NCBI GenBank assembly: GCA_900548485.1 | Contig: URKL01000105.1 | Span: 1-6,569 of the forward strand | Source: an uncultured Succinatimonas sp. | GTDB taxonomy: Bacteria > Pseudomonadota > Gammaproteobacteria > Enterobacterales > Succinivibrionaceae | Length of the DNA stretch: 6,569 bases | Direction: 5' to 3' | Shown: positions 1-6,115 of the stretch, piece by piece | Position numbering within the stretch: position 1 is the first letter of the stretch | How the letters are laid out: the number at the start of each line of letters is the position of its first letter | Translations under genes and position numbers: made by a program | Notes under the pieces: generated by a model | The model's database searches: none | What the model was told of the DNA's origin: nothing | The model's input: only the letters and a program-made list of their open reading frames with translations

Positions 1-45
1 TTTGAATTTTAATTTTTTTTGTAATCTATAAAACTAATAAATTAT

Positions 46-59
46 ATTTTCTAGAAAAT
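46..59. repeat. 14-bp perfect palindrome upstream of tRNA promoter
   Basis: The sequence ATTTTCTAGAAAAT equals its own reverse complement. It lies 22 bases upstream of the -35 box of the tRNA promoter, within very AT-rich DNA. It could be a protein-binding site or the remains of a terminator for a gene left of the window. In DNA this AT-rich, a palindrome of this kind can also arise by chance, so no function is assigned. Confidence 0.3.
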
Positions 60-81
60 TCTACAAAAAAATAAAAAAAAC

Positions 82-109
82 TTGACAATTTTATTTTCTA
101 TGACATAAT
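82..109 (+). promoter_or_regulatory. Sigma-70 promoter for tRNA-Trp
   Basis: A perfect -35 box TTGACA (82-87) is followed, after a 16-base spacer, by CATAAT (104-109), which matches five of six bases of the -10 consensus. Transcription would start near 116-117, leaving a leader of under 10 bases before the tRNA at 125. Runs of A at about 64-80 directly upstream of the -35 box resemble an UP element, as is usual for strongly expressed stable-RNA genes. The position, box quality and absence of another gene here make this the likely tRNA promoter. Confidence 0.8.
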
Positions 110-124
110 GACACAACATTTTGC

Positions 125-200
125 AGGGGCATAGTTCTAATGGTAGAACAGCGGTCTCCAAAACCGACGGTTGAGAGTTCGAGTCTTTCTGCCCCTGCCA
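125..200 (+). tRNA. tRNA-Trp (anticodon CCA)
   Basis: A 76-nt tRNA folds cleanly. Acceptor stem AGGGGCA (125-131) pairs with TGCCCCT (190-196), followed by discriminator G197 and an encoded CCA (198-200). The D stem is GTTC/GAAC, the anticodon loop CTCCAAA (156-162) places CCA at 158-160, and the T arm has loop TTCGAGT (178-184). The anticodon reads UGG, so the product is tryptophan tRNA; the sequence closely resembles E. coli trpT. Two details differ from E. coli: the D stem has A at position 24 (base 148), giving U11-A24, and the anticodon stem opens with a G27/A43 mismatch (151/167). It appears to be transcribed alone from the promoter at 82-109. Confidence 0.97.
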
Positions 201-285
201 TCTCAAGCAGAATTCTTAAATCCCCTCTCAAGTCAATTTTTAGCATACAATAGTCATAACTGTTTGTATTTAAGCAATCTTAAAA

Positions 286-308
286 TATCGGTCCTATTTG
301 AACCGATA
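286..308 (-). terminator. Probable terminator of upp (weak hairpin)
   Basis: TATCGGT (286-292) and ACCGATA (302-308) form a perfect 7-bp stem with a 9-nt loop. On the minus strand the stem is followed by TTTTA, so it can act as a weak intrinsic terminator about 57 bases past the upp stop codon. It lies between the convergent tRNA and upp genes and may also stop read-through from the tRNA side, where the following sequence is less T-rich. The rest of 201-364 shows no coding potential or other clear signal. Confidence 0.5.
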
Positions 309-364
309 GAAGTTATTTTGCTTTAGTACATTAGGATCAAATGCATTAAGATTACTTTTAATTG

Positions 365-991
365 CTAGATTGTTCCGAAAATCTTATCCCCTGCATCGCC
401 AAGACCAGGAATAATATAACCATTTTCATTGAGATGATCATCTAAAGCACCTACATAGAGTTCAATATCTGGATGATCTGTATTGATTTTTTTTATACCT
501 TCTGGTGCAGCAACAATTACCATAGCTTTAATTTTTTTACAGCCACGAGATTTTAAGAGAGTTATAGCGTCTGATAAGGATCCTCCAGTAGCTAACATTG
601 GATCGATTACTAAGGCTGTACATTCAGCAATATTTTTAACGCATTTCTCATAATAGGGTGTGGGAGTTAGGGTATCTTCATTACGATACATGCCCAAAAC
701 GCTTACAGAGGCATCGTTTAGATAATGAAGAACGCCATTTAGCATGCCTACGCCAGCTCTTAAGATAGGGACAATAGTTAACTTTTGTTCATCAATTTTT
801 ACTCCAGGAGTGGATCCGGACCAGGTAGAAACGCTTATAGTTTCTGTAGGAATATCTTGTAAAGCCTCAATTGTCATTATTTCAGCAATTTGTTCGGTAA
901 TTTGTCTAAAGCTGTGACAATTTATATTAGCGTCGCGAAGTTTACTAATTTTGTATTGCAAAAGAGGGTGTGATAAATAAGTTAAAGGCAT
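365..991 (-). CDS. upp: Uracil phosphoribosyltransferase
   Basis: This cytosolic pyrimidine salvage enzyme converts uracil and PRPP to UMP and diphosphate. The 208-residue product has exactly the E. coli Upp length and aligns end to end. The PRPP-binding loop is VIDPMLATGGSLS (128-140). The C-terminal uracil-binding segment is GYIIPGLGDAGDKIFGT (191-207). VPILRAG (74-80) and GMYRNE (100-105) are further family signatures. The start ATG (991-989) has AAAGG nine bases upstream, read from minus-strand bases 1005-1001. The stop is TAG. It stands alone, divergent from the holD-like gene, with no uraA permease beside it in this window, unlike E. coli upp-uraA. The hairpin at 286-308 probably terminates it. 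Confidence 0.97.
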   Translation of the reverse strand: MPLTYLSHPLLQYKISKLRDANINCHSFRQITEQIAEIMTIEALQDIPTETISVSTWSGSTPGVKIDEQKLTIVPILRAGVGMLNGVLHYLNDASVSVLGMYRNEDTLTPTPYYEKCVKNIAECTALVIDPMLATGGSLSDAITLLKSRGCKKIKAMVIVAAPEGIKKINTDHPDIELYVGALDDHLNENGYIIPGLGDAGDKIFGTI

Positions 992-1067
992 AATTTTTTT
1001 CCTTTATTAAATATGTCTTTTTTAGCTTAGATCTAAAGTAATATTTAAAAAGAGAGATTGTGTTTAA

Positions 1068-1073
1068 ATTATA
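1068..1073 (-). promoter_or_regulatory. Candidate -10 box of the upp promoter
   Basis: Read on the minus strand, these bases are a perfect TATAAT about 77 bases upstream of the upp start codon. No good -35 hexamer is found at the normal distance (about 1091-1097), so this is tentative. It lies close to the plus-strand promoter elements of the divergent holD-like gene, so the two transcription units probably share this 150-bp control region. Confidence 0.35.
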
Positions 1074-1083
1074 AAAATAAGTA

Positions 1084-1113
1084 ATGATAAAAAAGTACCG
1101 ATGAAAATATAAT
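1084..1113 (+). promoter_or_regulatory. Candidate sigma-70 promoter for holD-rimI
   Basis: ATGATA (1084-1089, four of six bases of the -35 consensus) is followed, after an 18-base spacer, by a perfect TATAAT (1108-1113). The predicted start near 1120 gives a leader of about 26 bases before the ATG at 1146. In AT-rich DNA such matches are common, but the position just upstream of a two-gene unit supports it. Confidence 0.5.
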
Positions 1114-1135
1114 AGTTAAAAGCTAAAAAGCAATT

Positions 1136-1140
1136 GAGGA
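1136..1140 (+). promoter_or_regulatory. Ribosome binding site fixing the holD-like start
   Basis: GAGGA sits five bases before ATG 1146. A TTG at 1134, in the same frame, overlaps this Shine-Dalgarno sequence and has no such site of its own. The ATG at 1146 is therefore the better start. Confidence 0.75.
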
Positions 1141-1145
1141 ATATA

Positions 1146-1784
1146 ATGATTTTTAATGAAGAATTTATAGAATGGCACCTTAGAGCCAAAGACAAACTTA
1201 AAATTAATCCACAACCTTTTTTAGATGAAAATTCTTCAGATCTCTTAAACGATAGTTCTCCTTTAGAAAATCAAGTTGAGATTCAAAATCTTCAAGAAAA
1301 TATTTCTGATTTATCTAAAAATGAGTATATAAATACTACAAATGCTCATGAAAAAACAATAAATCATATAGATGATCCCTCAATCTTAAATGTAAGTTTG
1401 CAAAATCAAGTTGGCAACATGCCTATGGTTGATGGTGTTTTAGTGAGTCCAAACCTTGAACATTTTATTGTTGAAGGAAATATTGAAAATCAAAGAGTTA
1501 ATGAATCTTATTGGCGTTTACGTCCTAAAAGAGCAGATATTTTTTTAAGTATTGATAGTAAAGTAGATTATTTAGCGCAATTTATTCAATATTTAGATAA
1601 ATGCGGGCTTGATATCAAGAATTACGATTCTAAATATCACTATTTACCAAGCGATATTTTGATTTTAGATGACAAAGAAAGACCGGAACAAGGGCTTGTG
1701 GTTTATTTACAACAGGGTAAAAGAGAGGTTTGGGAGTTTCTACAAAAACATATCCCGGAGAAACTTATTCATGGAAAAAAATAA
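1146..1784 (+). CDS. holD: HolD-like protein (candidate DNA polymerase III psi subunit) with long polar insertion
   Basis: The 212-residue product is assigned mainly by position and weak similarity. In E. coli holD lies directly upstream of rimI, as this gene does here. Psi links the clamp loader, through chi, to SSB at the replication fork. The N-terminal EFIEWHLR (6-13) resembles the ITQWSLR segment of E. coli psi, the part that contacts the clamp loader. Residues 130-205 resemble the psi core: a strand ADIFLSID (130-137), a helix LAQFIQYLDKCGL (143-155), a strand-like ILILDD (171-176) and a terminal helix with EVWEFLQ (194-200). Between these parts lie about 100 residues rich in Asn, Gln, Asp, Glu and Ser (21-120) that look disordered; E. 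coli psi has only 137 residues. The last 14 nt overlap rimI. If not HolD, it is an unrecognised protein. Confidence 0.55.
   Translation: MIFNEEFIEWHLRAKDKLKINPQPFLDENSSDLLNDSSPLENQVEIQNLQENISDLSKNEYINTTNAHEKTINHIDDPSILNVSLQNQVGNMPMVDGVLVSPNLEHFIVEGNIENQRVNESYWRLRPKRADIFLSIDSKVDYLAQFIQYLDKCGLDIKNYDSKYHYLPSDILILDDKERPEQGLVVYLQQGKREVWEFLQKHIPEKLIHGKK
1757..1760 (+). promoter_or_regulatory. Ribosome binding site for rimI inside the upstream gene
   Basis: GGAG lies ten bases before ATG 1771, inside the 3' end of the holD-like gene. It supports starting rimI at 1771 rather than at codons further upstream in the same frame, which would place dozens of non-homologous residues ahead of the acetyltransferase domain and deep inside the upstream gene. 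Confidence 0.6.
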
Positions 1785-2271
1785 AAATCTGAAGTTTTTT
1801 ACAACAAGAGTCTTAGGCCCAGAAGATAAGCATTTAGTCTCAATAATGGAAATTATCGAGGTACGTACTCAAAAAAATGCTTGGACTTTGCAATCTTTAT
1901 GTGAATGTTTTAGTGATATTTATAAGATTATAGGTTTGTTTGCAGGAAATAATTTAATAGGTTTTTCAGTAATTTATAATACAAAATTTTGTACAGATCT
2001 ATTATCTATAGGAATTGATCCTGATTATCAAGGACGAAAATTAGGCTCTATGCTTTTAAAGGCAACTTTACAAGAAGCTTTAAATTGTGAGGTTAAAGAA
2101 TGTTTTCTTGAAGTAAGGCGATCTAATCTTGTGGCTCAGAATTTGTATAAAAAATTTGGTTTTAAGATTACAGGAGTAAGACGAGAATATTATTCCTCTA
2201 GTGGAGGTGAGCCTGCAGAGGATGCCTTTACAATGCATCTTGAAAATATTGATTTAGATATTGCCTTGTAA
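1771..2271 (+). CDS. rimI: Ribosomal protein S18-alanine N-acetyltransferase
   Basis: This GNAT-family enzyme transfers acetyl from acetyl-CoA to the N-terminal alanine of ribosomal protein S18. The start at ATG 1771 gives 166 residues, against 148 in E. coli. The GNAT core is clear: strand LLSIGIDPDY (77-86), acetyl-CoA loop QGRKLG (87-92), then FLEVRRSN (112-119), LYKKFGF (125-131) and the RimI-type tail RREYY (137-141) with EDAFTMHL (150-157). E114 and Y126 align with the E. coli catalytic pair E103 and Y115. One oddity is K90, where the usual loop pattern Q/R-x-x-G-x-G/A has its first glycine. It overlaps the holD-like gene by 14 nt, indicating co-transcription and perhaps translational coupling. 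No clear terminator follows. Confidence 0.9.
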   Translation: MEKNKNLKFFTTRVLGPEDKHLVSIMEIIEVRTQKNAWTLQSLCECFSDIYKIIGLFAGNNLIGFSVIYNTKFCTDLLSIGIDPDYQGRKLGSMLLKATLQEALNCEVKECFLEVRRSNLVAQNLYKKFGFKITGVRREYYSSSGGEPAEDAFTMHLENIDLDIAL

Positions 2272-2514
2272 TGGTGCAAAATATACGTTGGTATGTTAGC
2301 CATATTTAGCAGTTAAATTTACGTACCATATCATATAATGAGAGGGTGAAGAAATTAGTCTTTACTTTGTGATCTATACGTCGTTTTAGCTAAAGGCTTG
2401 TATCTTCATATATAAGATATCCTTTGTAAATATATAATGTAACAGTGTCAGAATAATCTGTCCGTTAACAATAATATTGATCCTTTTTAGGATTGTTAAA
2501 TACAGGAAAATGCA
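2272..2514 (+). promoter_or_regulatory. rimI-pntA intergenic region with candidate pnt promoter
   Basis: This 243-nt gap has no credible coding region. Two perfect TATAAT boxes are present at 2334-2339 and 2433-2438, but neither has a convincing -35 box at the right distance, so the pntAB start site is uncertain; an activator may be involved. Short inverted repeats occur at 2385-2394 (TTTAGCTAAA) and at 2401-2406/2414-2419 (TATCTT/AAGATA). A longer imperfect one at 2465-2499 is listed separately. No T-run terminator for rimI was found. Confidence 0.45.
2465..2499 (+). repeat. Imperfect hairpin just upstream of the pntA ribosome binding site
   Basis: An inner stem ATCCT (2480-2484) / AGGAT (2489-2493) with a TTTT loop is extended by TTAACA (2465-2470) / TGTTAA (2494-2499), leaving a 9-nt bulge (2471-2479). 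The 3' edge ends five bases before the AGGA Shine-Dalgarno sequence at 2504-2507. In RNA it would place structure right against the ribosome binding site. It may affect pntA translation or be an operator; the sequence alone cannot decide. Confidence 0.4.
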
Positions 2515-4044
2515 ATGCTGATTGGTATTCCAAAAGAGAGTCTTCAGGGCGAAACACGAGTTGCTGCAACTCCTGATACCGTCGGAAAACTCTTAAAGCT
2601 TGGCTTTGAAGTAGCAGTTCAAAGTACTGCTGGTGCTTTAGCCAGTTTCACCGATGATGCTTATATGGCTGCCGGTGCTAAAATTGTAAAGAAGGACGTC
2701 TGGAACAGCGACATCATTTTCAAGGTCAATGCTCCTAACGATGATGAAATTAAGCTGATGAAGGAAGGCCAGATTCTGGTTAGCTTCATTCGTCCTGCTC
2801 AAAATAAAGAACTTGTTGATAAGTTAAACGCTAAGAAAGTTACTGTAATGGCTATGGATATGGTGCCACGTATTTCTCGTGCCCAGTCCTTAGATGCTTT
2901 GTCTTCTACTGCCAATATCAGTGGCTATCGCGCTGTAGTTGAAGCTGCTCATGAGTTTGGTCGCTTCTTTACAGGTCAGGTAACAGCTGCAGGTAAAGTT
3001 CCTCCGGCAAAAGTTTTAGTAATTGGTGCTGGTGTTGCAGGTTTAGCTGCTATTGGTACTGCTCACTCCCTAGGAGCTATTGTTCGTGCTTTTGATACTC
3101 GTTTAGAGGTAGCCGATCAGATTAAGTCTATGGGCGGTGAATTCTTAAAGTTAGACTTTAAGAATGAGGATGGTGGTTCTTCAGATGGTTATGCTAAGAC
3201 CATGAGTGATGAATTCATCAAGGCCGAAATGGAGTTATTTGCTCAGCAGGCTAAGGATGTTGATATCATCATTACTACTGCCGCTATTCCAGGTAAGACA
3301 GCTCCTCGCTTAATTACCAAGGAAATGGTAGAAAGCATGAAGGCAGGCTCTGTTATTGTTGACTTGGCTGCAGCTGGCGGTGGTAACTGCGAGTGCACTG
3401 TTGCAGGTAAAGTTATTACAACTGATAATGGCGTTAAGATCATCGGTTATACCGATCTAGCTTCTCGTTTACCGGCTCAGTCATCACAGCTTTATGCTAC
3501 TAACTTAGTAAATTTAAGTAAGCTCTTATGCAAGGCTAAAGATGGTAATGCTGTTATCGACTTTGAAGATGTAGTCTTACGTAACATGACTGTATCTCGC
3601 GATGGTGAGATTACCTTCCCGCCGCCAAAGATCAGTGTATCTGCAGCTCCTCAGGCTAAGCCTGCCGCAGCTCCGGCTAAGATTGAGCAGAAGAAAGCTT
3701 CTCCAGTATTAAAATACGGATGCTTAGCAGTGCTTTTAGCCTGCTTCTTGCTCATAGGCTTATTTGCTCCGACTGAGTTCTTACCGCACTTTACCGTCTT
3801 CGTTTTAGCCTGCGTAGTCGGTTATTATGTTGTTTGGAACGTTACCCATTCGCTTCATACTCCGTTGATGTCTGTAACTAATGCTATTTCTGGCATTATC
3901 GTGGTTGGTGCCATGTTGCAGTTTACAGGTGGCGTATTAACCGGTATTTTTGCATTTATCGGTGTATTGATTGCTTCCATCAATATTTTCGGTGGTTTCG
4001 CTGTAACTCGCCGTATGCTAGCAATGTTTAGAAAGCAGAAATAA
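2515..4044 (+). CDS. pntA: NAD(P) transhydrogenase subunit alpha
   Basis: PntA and PntB form the inner-membrane proton-translocating transhydrogenase, which couples hydride transfer between NAD(H) and NADP(H) to the proton gradient, mainly to supply NADPH. The 509 residues align along their length with the 510-residue E. coli PntA. Domain I binds NAD(H): the Rossmann loop is GAGVAG (171-176) with FDTR (193-196), and the RQD-loop residues align as R119, Q124 and D127. [20 protein letters not shown] (148-167) is strongly conserved. An Ala/Pro/Lys-rich linker (about 377-398) leads to four membrane segments at roughly 401-417, 424-441, 449-470 and 473-495. ATG 2515 has AGGA seven bases upstream. 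The stop TAA is 20 nt from pntB, so the two form an operon. Codon use is richer in GCT, GGT and GTT than in the holD-like gene, consistent with high expression. Confidence 0.98.
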   Translation: MLIGIPKESLQGETRVAATPDTVGKLLKLGFEVAVQSTAGALASFTDDAYMAAGAKIVKKDVWNSDIIFKVNAPNDDEIKLMKEGQILVSFIRPAQNKELVDKLNAKKVTVMAMDMVPRISRAQSLDALSSTANISGYRAVVEAAHEFGRFFTGQVTAAGKVPPAKVLVIGAGVAGLAAIGTAHSLGAIVRAFDTRLEVADQIKSMGGEFLKLDFKNEDGGSSDGYAKTMSDEFIKAEMELFAQQAKDVDIIITTAAIPGKTAPRLITKEMVESMKAGSVIVDLAAAGGGNCECTVAGKVITTDNGVKIIGYTDLASRLPAQSSQLYATNLVNLSKLLCKAKDGNAVIDFEDVVLRNMTVSRDGEITFPPPKISVSAAPQAKPAAAPAKIEQKKASPVLKYGCLAVLLACFLLIGLFAPTEFLPHFTVFVLACVVGYYVVWNVTHSLHTPLMSVTNAISGIIVVGAMLQFTGGVLTGIFAFIGVLIASINIFGGFAVTRRMLAMFRKQK

Positions 4045-4064
4045 GGCTAGGGAGAAAAATAAAA

Positions 4065-5447
4065 ATGACTTCATTAGGTACTATTGCCTATATTCTAGCT
4101 GCGCTTTTATTCATCATGGCGTTAGCTGGTCTTTCCAAACAGGAAACTGCTAAGTATGGCTGTCTTTCTGGCATGGTTGGTATGGCTTTAGCTCTGTTTA
4201 CTACTTTCTTCTCTGTAAACAGTGTTATTGGTGTTGTACTCATCATCTTAGCTATGGTAATCGGTGCTTGCATCGGTATCTTTGTAGCTATGAGAGTACA
4301 GATGACTCAAATGCCTGAGTTGATTGCCTGTTTGCATAGCTTCGTAGGTTTGGCCGCTGTTTTAGTTGGCTATAACAGCTTTATCGAAACTCCGCATGCT
4401 GACAATACTCATTTAGCAGAGGTATTCTTGGGTGTATTCATTGGTGCTGTAACCTTTACAGGTTCTATTGTTGCCTATGGTAAACTCAATGGTACTTACA
4501 AATTGCGTATCTTCAAGTCTGCTCCGTTACAGTTACCTGGCGGTCATTTCTTGAATTTAGCTGCTATTGTAGTTTCTATTTTATTGATGGTTTGGTTCAT
4601 GTCTGCAGAAGAGGCTCCTACCACTCCGTTAGTATTGATGACCCTCATCGCTTTTGCTTTCGGTATCAACTTAGTTGCTGCTATTGGTGGCGCTGACATG
4701 CCGGTAGTAATTTCTATGTTGAACTCCTATTCCGGTTGGGCAGCTGCTGCTTCAGGCTTCATGCTCAGTAACGATCTTTTGATTGTTACCGGTGCTTTAG
4801 TAGGTTCTTCAGGTGCTATTCTGTCCTACATTATGTGTAAGGCTATGAACCGCTCCTTCATCTCCGTAATTGCCGGTGGTTTTGGTAATGCCCCTGTAGC
4901 TAAGAAGGATGAGGAAGTTGGTGAGTATCACGAGATGAAAGCTAATGAGGTTGCTGATTTATTGAAGAACTCTTCTTCCGTAATCATCACCCCGGGCTAT
5001 GGTATGGCTGTAGCTCAAGCTCAAAACGCTGTTGCCTCTATGACTGAGAAGTTGAAGGCTCGCGGTGTTAATGTTCGTTTTGCTATTCACCCAGTAGCAG
5101 GTCGTCTGCCAGGCCATATGAACGTTCTCTTAGCTGAGGCTAAGGTCCCTTATGATATCGTCTTCGAAATGGACGAGATTAACGATGATTTTGAAGAGAC
5201 TGATACTGTATTAGTAATCGGTGCTAACGATACTGTTAACCCGGCTGCTGCAGAAGATCCGACCTCTCCTATTGCTGGTATGCCGGTATTGGAAGTTTGG
5301 AAAGCTCGCAATGTTATCGTCTTCAAGCGTTCTATGAATACTGGTTACGCTGGCGTTCAGAACCCGTTATTCTTCAAGGATAACTCTTATATGTGCTTCG
5401 GCGATGCCAAGAAGACTGTTGAAGAGATCGTAAGCAATCTCGACTAG
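4065..5447 (+). CDS. pntB: NAD(P) transhydrogenase subunit beta
   Basis: This is the second subunit of the proton-pumping transhydrogenase. It supplies most of the membrane channel and the NADP(H)-binding domain III. Its 460 residues match the E. coli protein (462). The N-terminal half (about 1-260) is a series of hydrophobic segments, nine in E. coli. It includes His91 in [13 protein letters not shown], aligned with the E. coli proton-pathway His91, and the conserved IGGADMPVV (207-215). Domain III follows a charged linker (about 278-295). It carries the NADP-binding loop [10 protein letters not shown] (311-320), [18 protein letters not shown] (342-359), [10 protein letters not shown] (386-395) and [10 protein letters not shown] (421-430). 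The start ATG has AGGGAG ten bases upstream. The gene ends with TAG, and the strong terminator at 5474-5505 closes the operon. All expected motifs are intact. Confidence 0.98.
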   Translation: MTSLGTIAYILAALLFIMALAGLSKQETAKYGCLSGMVGMALALFTTFFSVNSVIGVVLIILAMVIGACIGIFVAMRVQMTQMPELIACLHSFVGLAAVLVGYNSFIETPHADNTHLAEVFLGVFIGAVTFTGSIVAYGKLNGTYKLRIFKSAPLQLPGGHFLNLAAIVVSILLMVWFMSAEEAPTTPLVLMTLIAFAFGINLVAAIGGADMPVVISMLNSYSGWAAAASGFMLSNDLLIVTGALVGSSGAILSYIMCKAMNRSFISVIAGGFGNAPVAKKDEEVGEYHEMKANEVADLLKNSSSVIITPGYGMAVAQAQNAVASMTEKLKARGVNVRFAIHPVAGRLPGHMNVLLAEAKVPYDIVFEMDEINDDFEETDTVLVIGANDTVNPAAAEDPTSPIAGMPVLEVWKARNVIVFKRSMNTGYAGVQNPLFFKDNSYMCFGDAKKTVEEIVSNLD

Positions 5448-5473
5448 ACTTTTTAAGTCAAAACTTAAATAAC

Positions 5474-5505
5474 AAAAAGCCATCATATTTTATGATGGCT
5501 TTTTT
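5474..5505. terminator. Bidirectional intrinsic terminator between pntB and crr
   Basis: AGCCATCATA (5478-5487) and TATGATGGCT (5491-5500) form a perfect 10-bp stem. It is flanked by a run of A on the left (5474-5478) and T on the right (5500-5505), so on either strand the hairpin is followed by a T run. It lies 26 bases past the pntB stop on the plus strand and 28 bases past the crr stop on the minus strand. It therefore serves both convergent units. Confidence 0.93.
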
Positions 5506-5532
5506 GTGGTTAACATTATTTTTTTTTTAACT

Positions 5533-6057
5533 TTAATGATTTAAAGCAATCCAAGCGCAAGGAGTTTCTCCCGCGGTAACCTTACCTGATGCTACAGCTA
5601 CTTTGGCAATATCTGCAGATGATTTGACTACAATTATTGAGGTTACAGTTGATTTTAAATTTGATGAAGCTCTGTTCATATCAAATTTAATAATAACCTC
5701 TCCTTTTTTGACCTTGTCTCCATTTTTTATTTGAGCTTCAAAGCCCTCACCACTAAAGCGACGAGTTCCAACTCCACAAGTTACATAGATCTCAACTCCA
5801 CAATCTGCTCTAATGGCAAAGGCATTTTGAGATGAAAGTAATCTTGAGATGATGCCGTCACAAGGAGCTAATATTTCTTGATTTTCAGGAATGATGGCAA
5901 TTCCATCTCCTACAATACATTCAGAAATTACCAGATCAGGAACATCAGATAGGGGTAATAATGAGCCGCTTACAGGCGCAATGAGCTCTAAATCTGCATC
6001 TTCTCTAGCAACTGATACAGCATCACGCTTTCCAAAAAGCATGGATAAAATTCCCAT
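5533..6057 (-). CDS. crr: EIIA-Glc (Crr) homologue lacking both active-site histidines
   Basis: The 174-residue product aligns along its length with E. coli EIIA-Glc (169 residues), the PTS protein that passes phosphate from HPr to EIICB-Glc and, when unphosphorylated, inhibits non-PTS sugar permeases. Fold motifs are retained: IAPVSG (26-31), SDVPD (37-41), IVGDGIAI (48-55), SGEGF (102-106), KVKKGE (115-120) and AGETP (162-166). The N-terminal MGILSMLFGK resembles the amphipathic segment by which E. coli EIIA-Glc touches the membrane. However, the two active-site histidines are gone. E. coli NHAFSI reads QNAFAI here (N78 for His), and ELFVHFGI reads EIYVTCGV (T93 for the phospho-accepting His). 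It therefore should not carry phosphate. ATG 6057 has GAGGA five bases upstream; the TTG at 6069 overlaps that site and is rejected. It follows a ptsI-like gene, the E. coli ptsI-crr order. Confidence 0.88.
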   Translation of the reverse strand: MGILSMLFGKRDAVSVAREDADLELIAPVSGSLLPLSDVPDLVISECIVGDGIAIIPENQEILAPCDGIISRLLSSQNAFAIRADCGVEIYVTCGVGTRRFSGEGFEAQIKNGDKVKKGEVIIKFDMNRASSNLKSTVTSIIVVKSSADIAKVAVASGKVTAGETPCAWIALNH

Positions 6058-6062
6058 AATTA

Positions 6063-6067
6063 TCCTC
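6063..6067 (-). promoter_or_regulatory. Ribosome binding site fixing the crr start
   Basis: On the minus strand GAGGA is followed by a five-base spacer and ATG 6057. The in-frame TTG at 6069-6067 partly overlaps it. The resulting N-terminus, MGILSMLFG, resembles the MGLFDKLKS of E. coli EIIA-Glc, which confirms the choice. Confidence 0.8.
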
Positions 6068-6099
6068 AAATAATCCTAAATAAGTATTTATATAAAATA

Positions 6100-6115
6100 T
6101 GCATTGATCAATGCA
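6100..6115. repeat. 16-bp perfect palindrome between ptsI-like and crr-like genes
   Basis: TGCATTGATCAATGCA is identical to its reverse complement. It overlaps the stop codon of the Enzyme I-like gene (TGA, 6110-6108) and lies 42 bases upstream of the crr start. On the minus strand it is followed by TATTTTATATAAATAC, which holds a -10-like TATAAA (6092-6087). It could be an operator over a crr promoter, or a short hairpin (6-bp stem, GATC loop) that weakly attenuates read-through. It contains no recognisable FNR or CRP site. Confidence 0.6.

Noticed and set aside
151..167. G27/A43 mismatch in the tRNA-Trp anticodon stem as a sign of a defective tRNA
   Set aside because: All other stems pair, the CCA end is encoded and the promoter is strong. 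A single mismatch at the outermost pair of this stem is tolerable.
1669..1770. N-terminal extension of rimI starting upstream of ATG 1771
   Set aside because: It would overlap the holD-like gene by over 100 bases in another frame and add 34 residues with no GNAT similarity. ATG 1771 has a suitable ribosome binding site.
2272..2514. Riboswitch or small RNA in the rimI-pntA gap
   Set aside because: Only short AT-rich inverted repeats are visible. No known riboswitch core is recognised, and no terminator follows within the gap.
3243..3443. 66-residue open frame on the minus strand inside pntA
   Set aside because: It is the antisense shadow of strongly conserved pntA codons and has no independent start signal.
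4088..4273. 61-residue open frame on the minus strand inside pntB
   Set aside because: It is the antisense shadow of the hydrophobic pntB 5' region, with no supporting signals.
5891..6073. 60-residue open frame on the plus strand
   Set aside because: It lies antisense within the crr-like gene, has no ribosome binding site and matches no known pattern. It is a shadow of the real gene.
6104..6111. TTGATCAA in the intergenic palindrome as an FNR half-site pair
   Set aside because: FNR sites need TTGAT and ATCAA separated by four bases. Here the halves overlap, so the spacing is wrong.
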